A DNA stretch of 7,253 nt from Phycisphaerales bacterium UBA2402. GTDB lineage: Bacteria > Planctomycetota > Phycisphaerae > Phycisphaerales > UBA1924. The translations under genes were made by a program, and so were the position numbers. The notes under the pieces are model-generated. The model saw nothing but the letters and a program-made list of their open reading frames with translations. It ran no database searches and was not told the DNA's origin. The stretch spans positions 12,561 through 19,813 of the forward strand of contig DDSA01000203.1 in assembly GCA_002343715.1 (NCBI GenBank), written 5' to 3'. This document shows, piece by piece, positions 6,509 through 7,253 of this stretch (positions are counted from its first letter, which is position 1; each line of letters opens with the position of its first letter).

Positions 6509-7243
6509 CGGCGTGCGCTCCTCTCCCTCCCGTAAGCGTGGCCCTCGCCGTGTCAAGCGCTAATCCGGCACTGTTCGCGGCGAGCCTGGGCTGCATCCGC
6601 ACGCAGACCCTGCGCGATCTCGACATCATGCTCCTGCTCAACGGAAGCGACGACACCACTTCCCGAGCCGCGCGTGACTTCGCTGTCGCGGACGAGCGCA
6701 TCCGCATCTTCACGCTGCATACCGCCAATCTCGCCGCGGCCCTCAACCTGGGCCTGCGCGAGGCCCGGCACGAACTCGTGGCCCGCATGGACGCCGATGA
6801 TCTGTGCGCCCCGTCGCGTCTCGAAGTGCAGTCGCGGTACATGACCGCACACCCCAACCTTGCCGTGCTGGGAACCTGGTACAACCGCATCGACGAGCAC
6901 GGCATAACCATCGGCGAGGTTCGCCCGCCATTCCAACCCGCCACGATCCGCTGGCGCCTCTTGTTGGAAAATACATTCTGTCACGGATCGGTGATGATGA
7001 GGCGCTCCCCCGTGCTCGGTGCGGGCGGGTACGACGAATCGTGCGAGAAGGCCCAGGATTACGACCTCTGGCTCCGCCTGGCACGCCTTCACCCGATGGC
7101 CAACCTGCCTGAACCGCTCTACACGCATCGCGCCCGTGCCGATCGTGGCACCAGCGCTACGCCCGCCCAAGCCTCGACCGCCGCCCGCGCGCTGCTGCGT
7201 GCCTGGCACGAACTCCCCGAGCGCACACCCGCTCCGGTTGCGG
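6505..7243 (+). CDS. family 2 glycosyltransferase, 3'-truncated
   Basis: An open frame of 246 codons runs from GTG 6505 to the right-hand adapter with no stop, so the C-terminus is missing. It is a GT-A family 2 enzyme: VSVALAV (10-16, first strand), LLLNGSDDTT (43-52, a known variant in which NGS replaces the usual DDGS), LNLGLREARHE (80-90), RMDADDL (94-100, DADD at 96-99 binding metal and nucleotide), HGSVMMRR (160-167), GGYDESC (174-180) and QDYDLWLRLA (184-193) with Asp185 as the likely catalytic base, then LPEPLYTHR (201-209). Most of the catalytic domain is present, and only the C-terminal part is lost. It transfers a sugar from a nucleotide donor, with specificity unknown. It starts within the stop codon of the large glycosyltransferase (GTGA), behind a GGAGG, so the two are very likely made together and may act on the same glycan. 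Confidence 0.88.
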
Positions 7244-7253
7244 AGATCGGAAG
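7244..7253 (+). other. Illumina adapter remnant at the right end
   Basis: The last ten bases, AGATCGGAAG, are the start of the universal TruSeq adapter (AGATCGGAAGAGC…), read in the orientation expected when a read runs off the end of its insert. With the adapter at 1-14, this means both ends of the contig are library junctions. The last genomic base is about 7243, with one or two bases of ambiguity. Confidence 0.93.

Noticed and set aside
6553..7209. Leftward open frame (218 codons) opposite the last gene
   Set aside because: The plus frame contains DADD and QDYDLWLRLA in the right order for a family 2 glycosyltransferase and is open to the contig end, while the minus frame shows nothing recognisable.
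1..7253. Defence system, phage, transposon or CRISPR array
   Set aside because: There are no direct repeats with spacers, no terminal inverted repeats beyond the adapter pair, and no nuclease, transposase, integrase or reverse transcriptase motifs in any credible frame.

Overview
The window looks like a metagenomic contig from a GC-rich Gram-negative bacterium. Coding density is about 98%, and there are five protein genes and no RNA gene, mobile element or CRISPR array. Gene content (a heptose kinase/nucleotidyltransferase-like protein, three glycosyltransferases, a META-domain lipoprotein, a BtpA-family protein) and protein style fit Planctomycetota (Phycisphaerae-like), but this lineage call is a low-confidence guess. 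Both ends carry Illumina TruSeq adapter sequence (1-14 and 7244-7253), so the first and last genes are cut by the ends of the sequenced fragment and not by biology.

Layout. A 5'-truncated BtpA-family gene on + (15-692) converges on a leftward cluster. Read from its promoter side, that cluster is a fused nucleotidyltransferase/PfkB kinase of the HldE type (4030 to 2351), a family 2 glycosyltransferase with an extra C-terminal domain (2311 to 1214) and a small META-domain lipoprotein (1173 to 712), with gaps of about 40 bases. Divergently from the first of these, across a 48-base gap, a rightward pair begins: an 809-residue two-domain glycosyltransferase (4079-6508; unknown or Maf-like N-terminal half, CgeB-like C-terminal half), overlapped by four bases by a second family 2 glycosyltransferase (from 6505) that runs off the contig. 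A possible hairpin lies at the convergent junction near 695-736.

Biology. The core (2351-4030 plus three glycosyltransferases) is a surface glycan or glycoprotein assembly locus. The HldE-like enzyme would phosphorylate a sugar and activate it as a nucleotide sugar, and the glycosyltransferases would transfer sugars to a lipid, polysaccharide or protein acceptor. The most unusual points are the reversed domain order and altered kinase motif of the HldE-like enzyme, the two-part architecture of the large glycosyltransferase, and the loss of both usual cysteines in the META lipoprotein. I see no evidence of an entirely new system such as a defence island or a retroelement.
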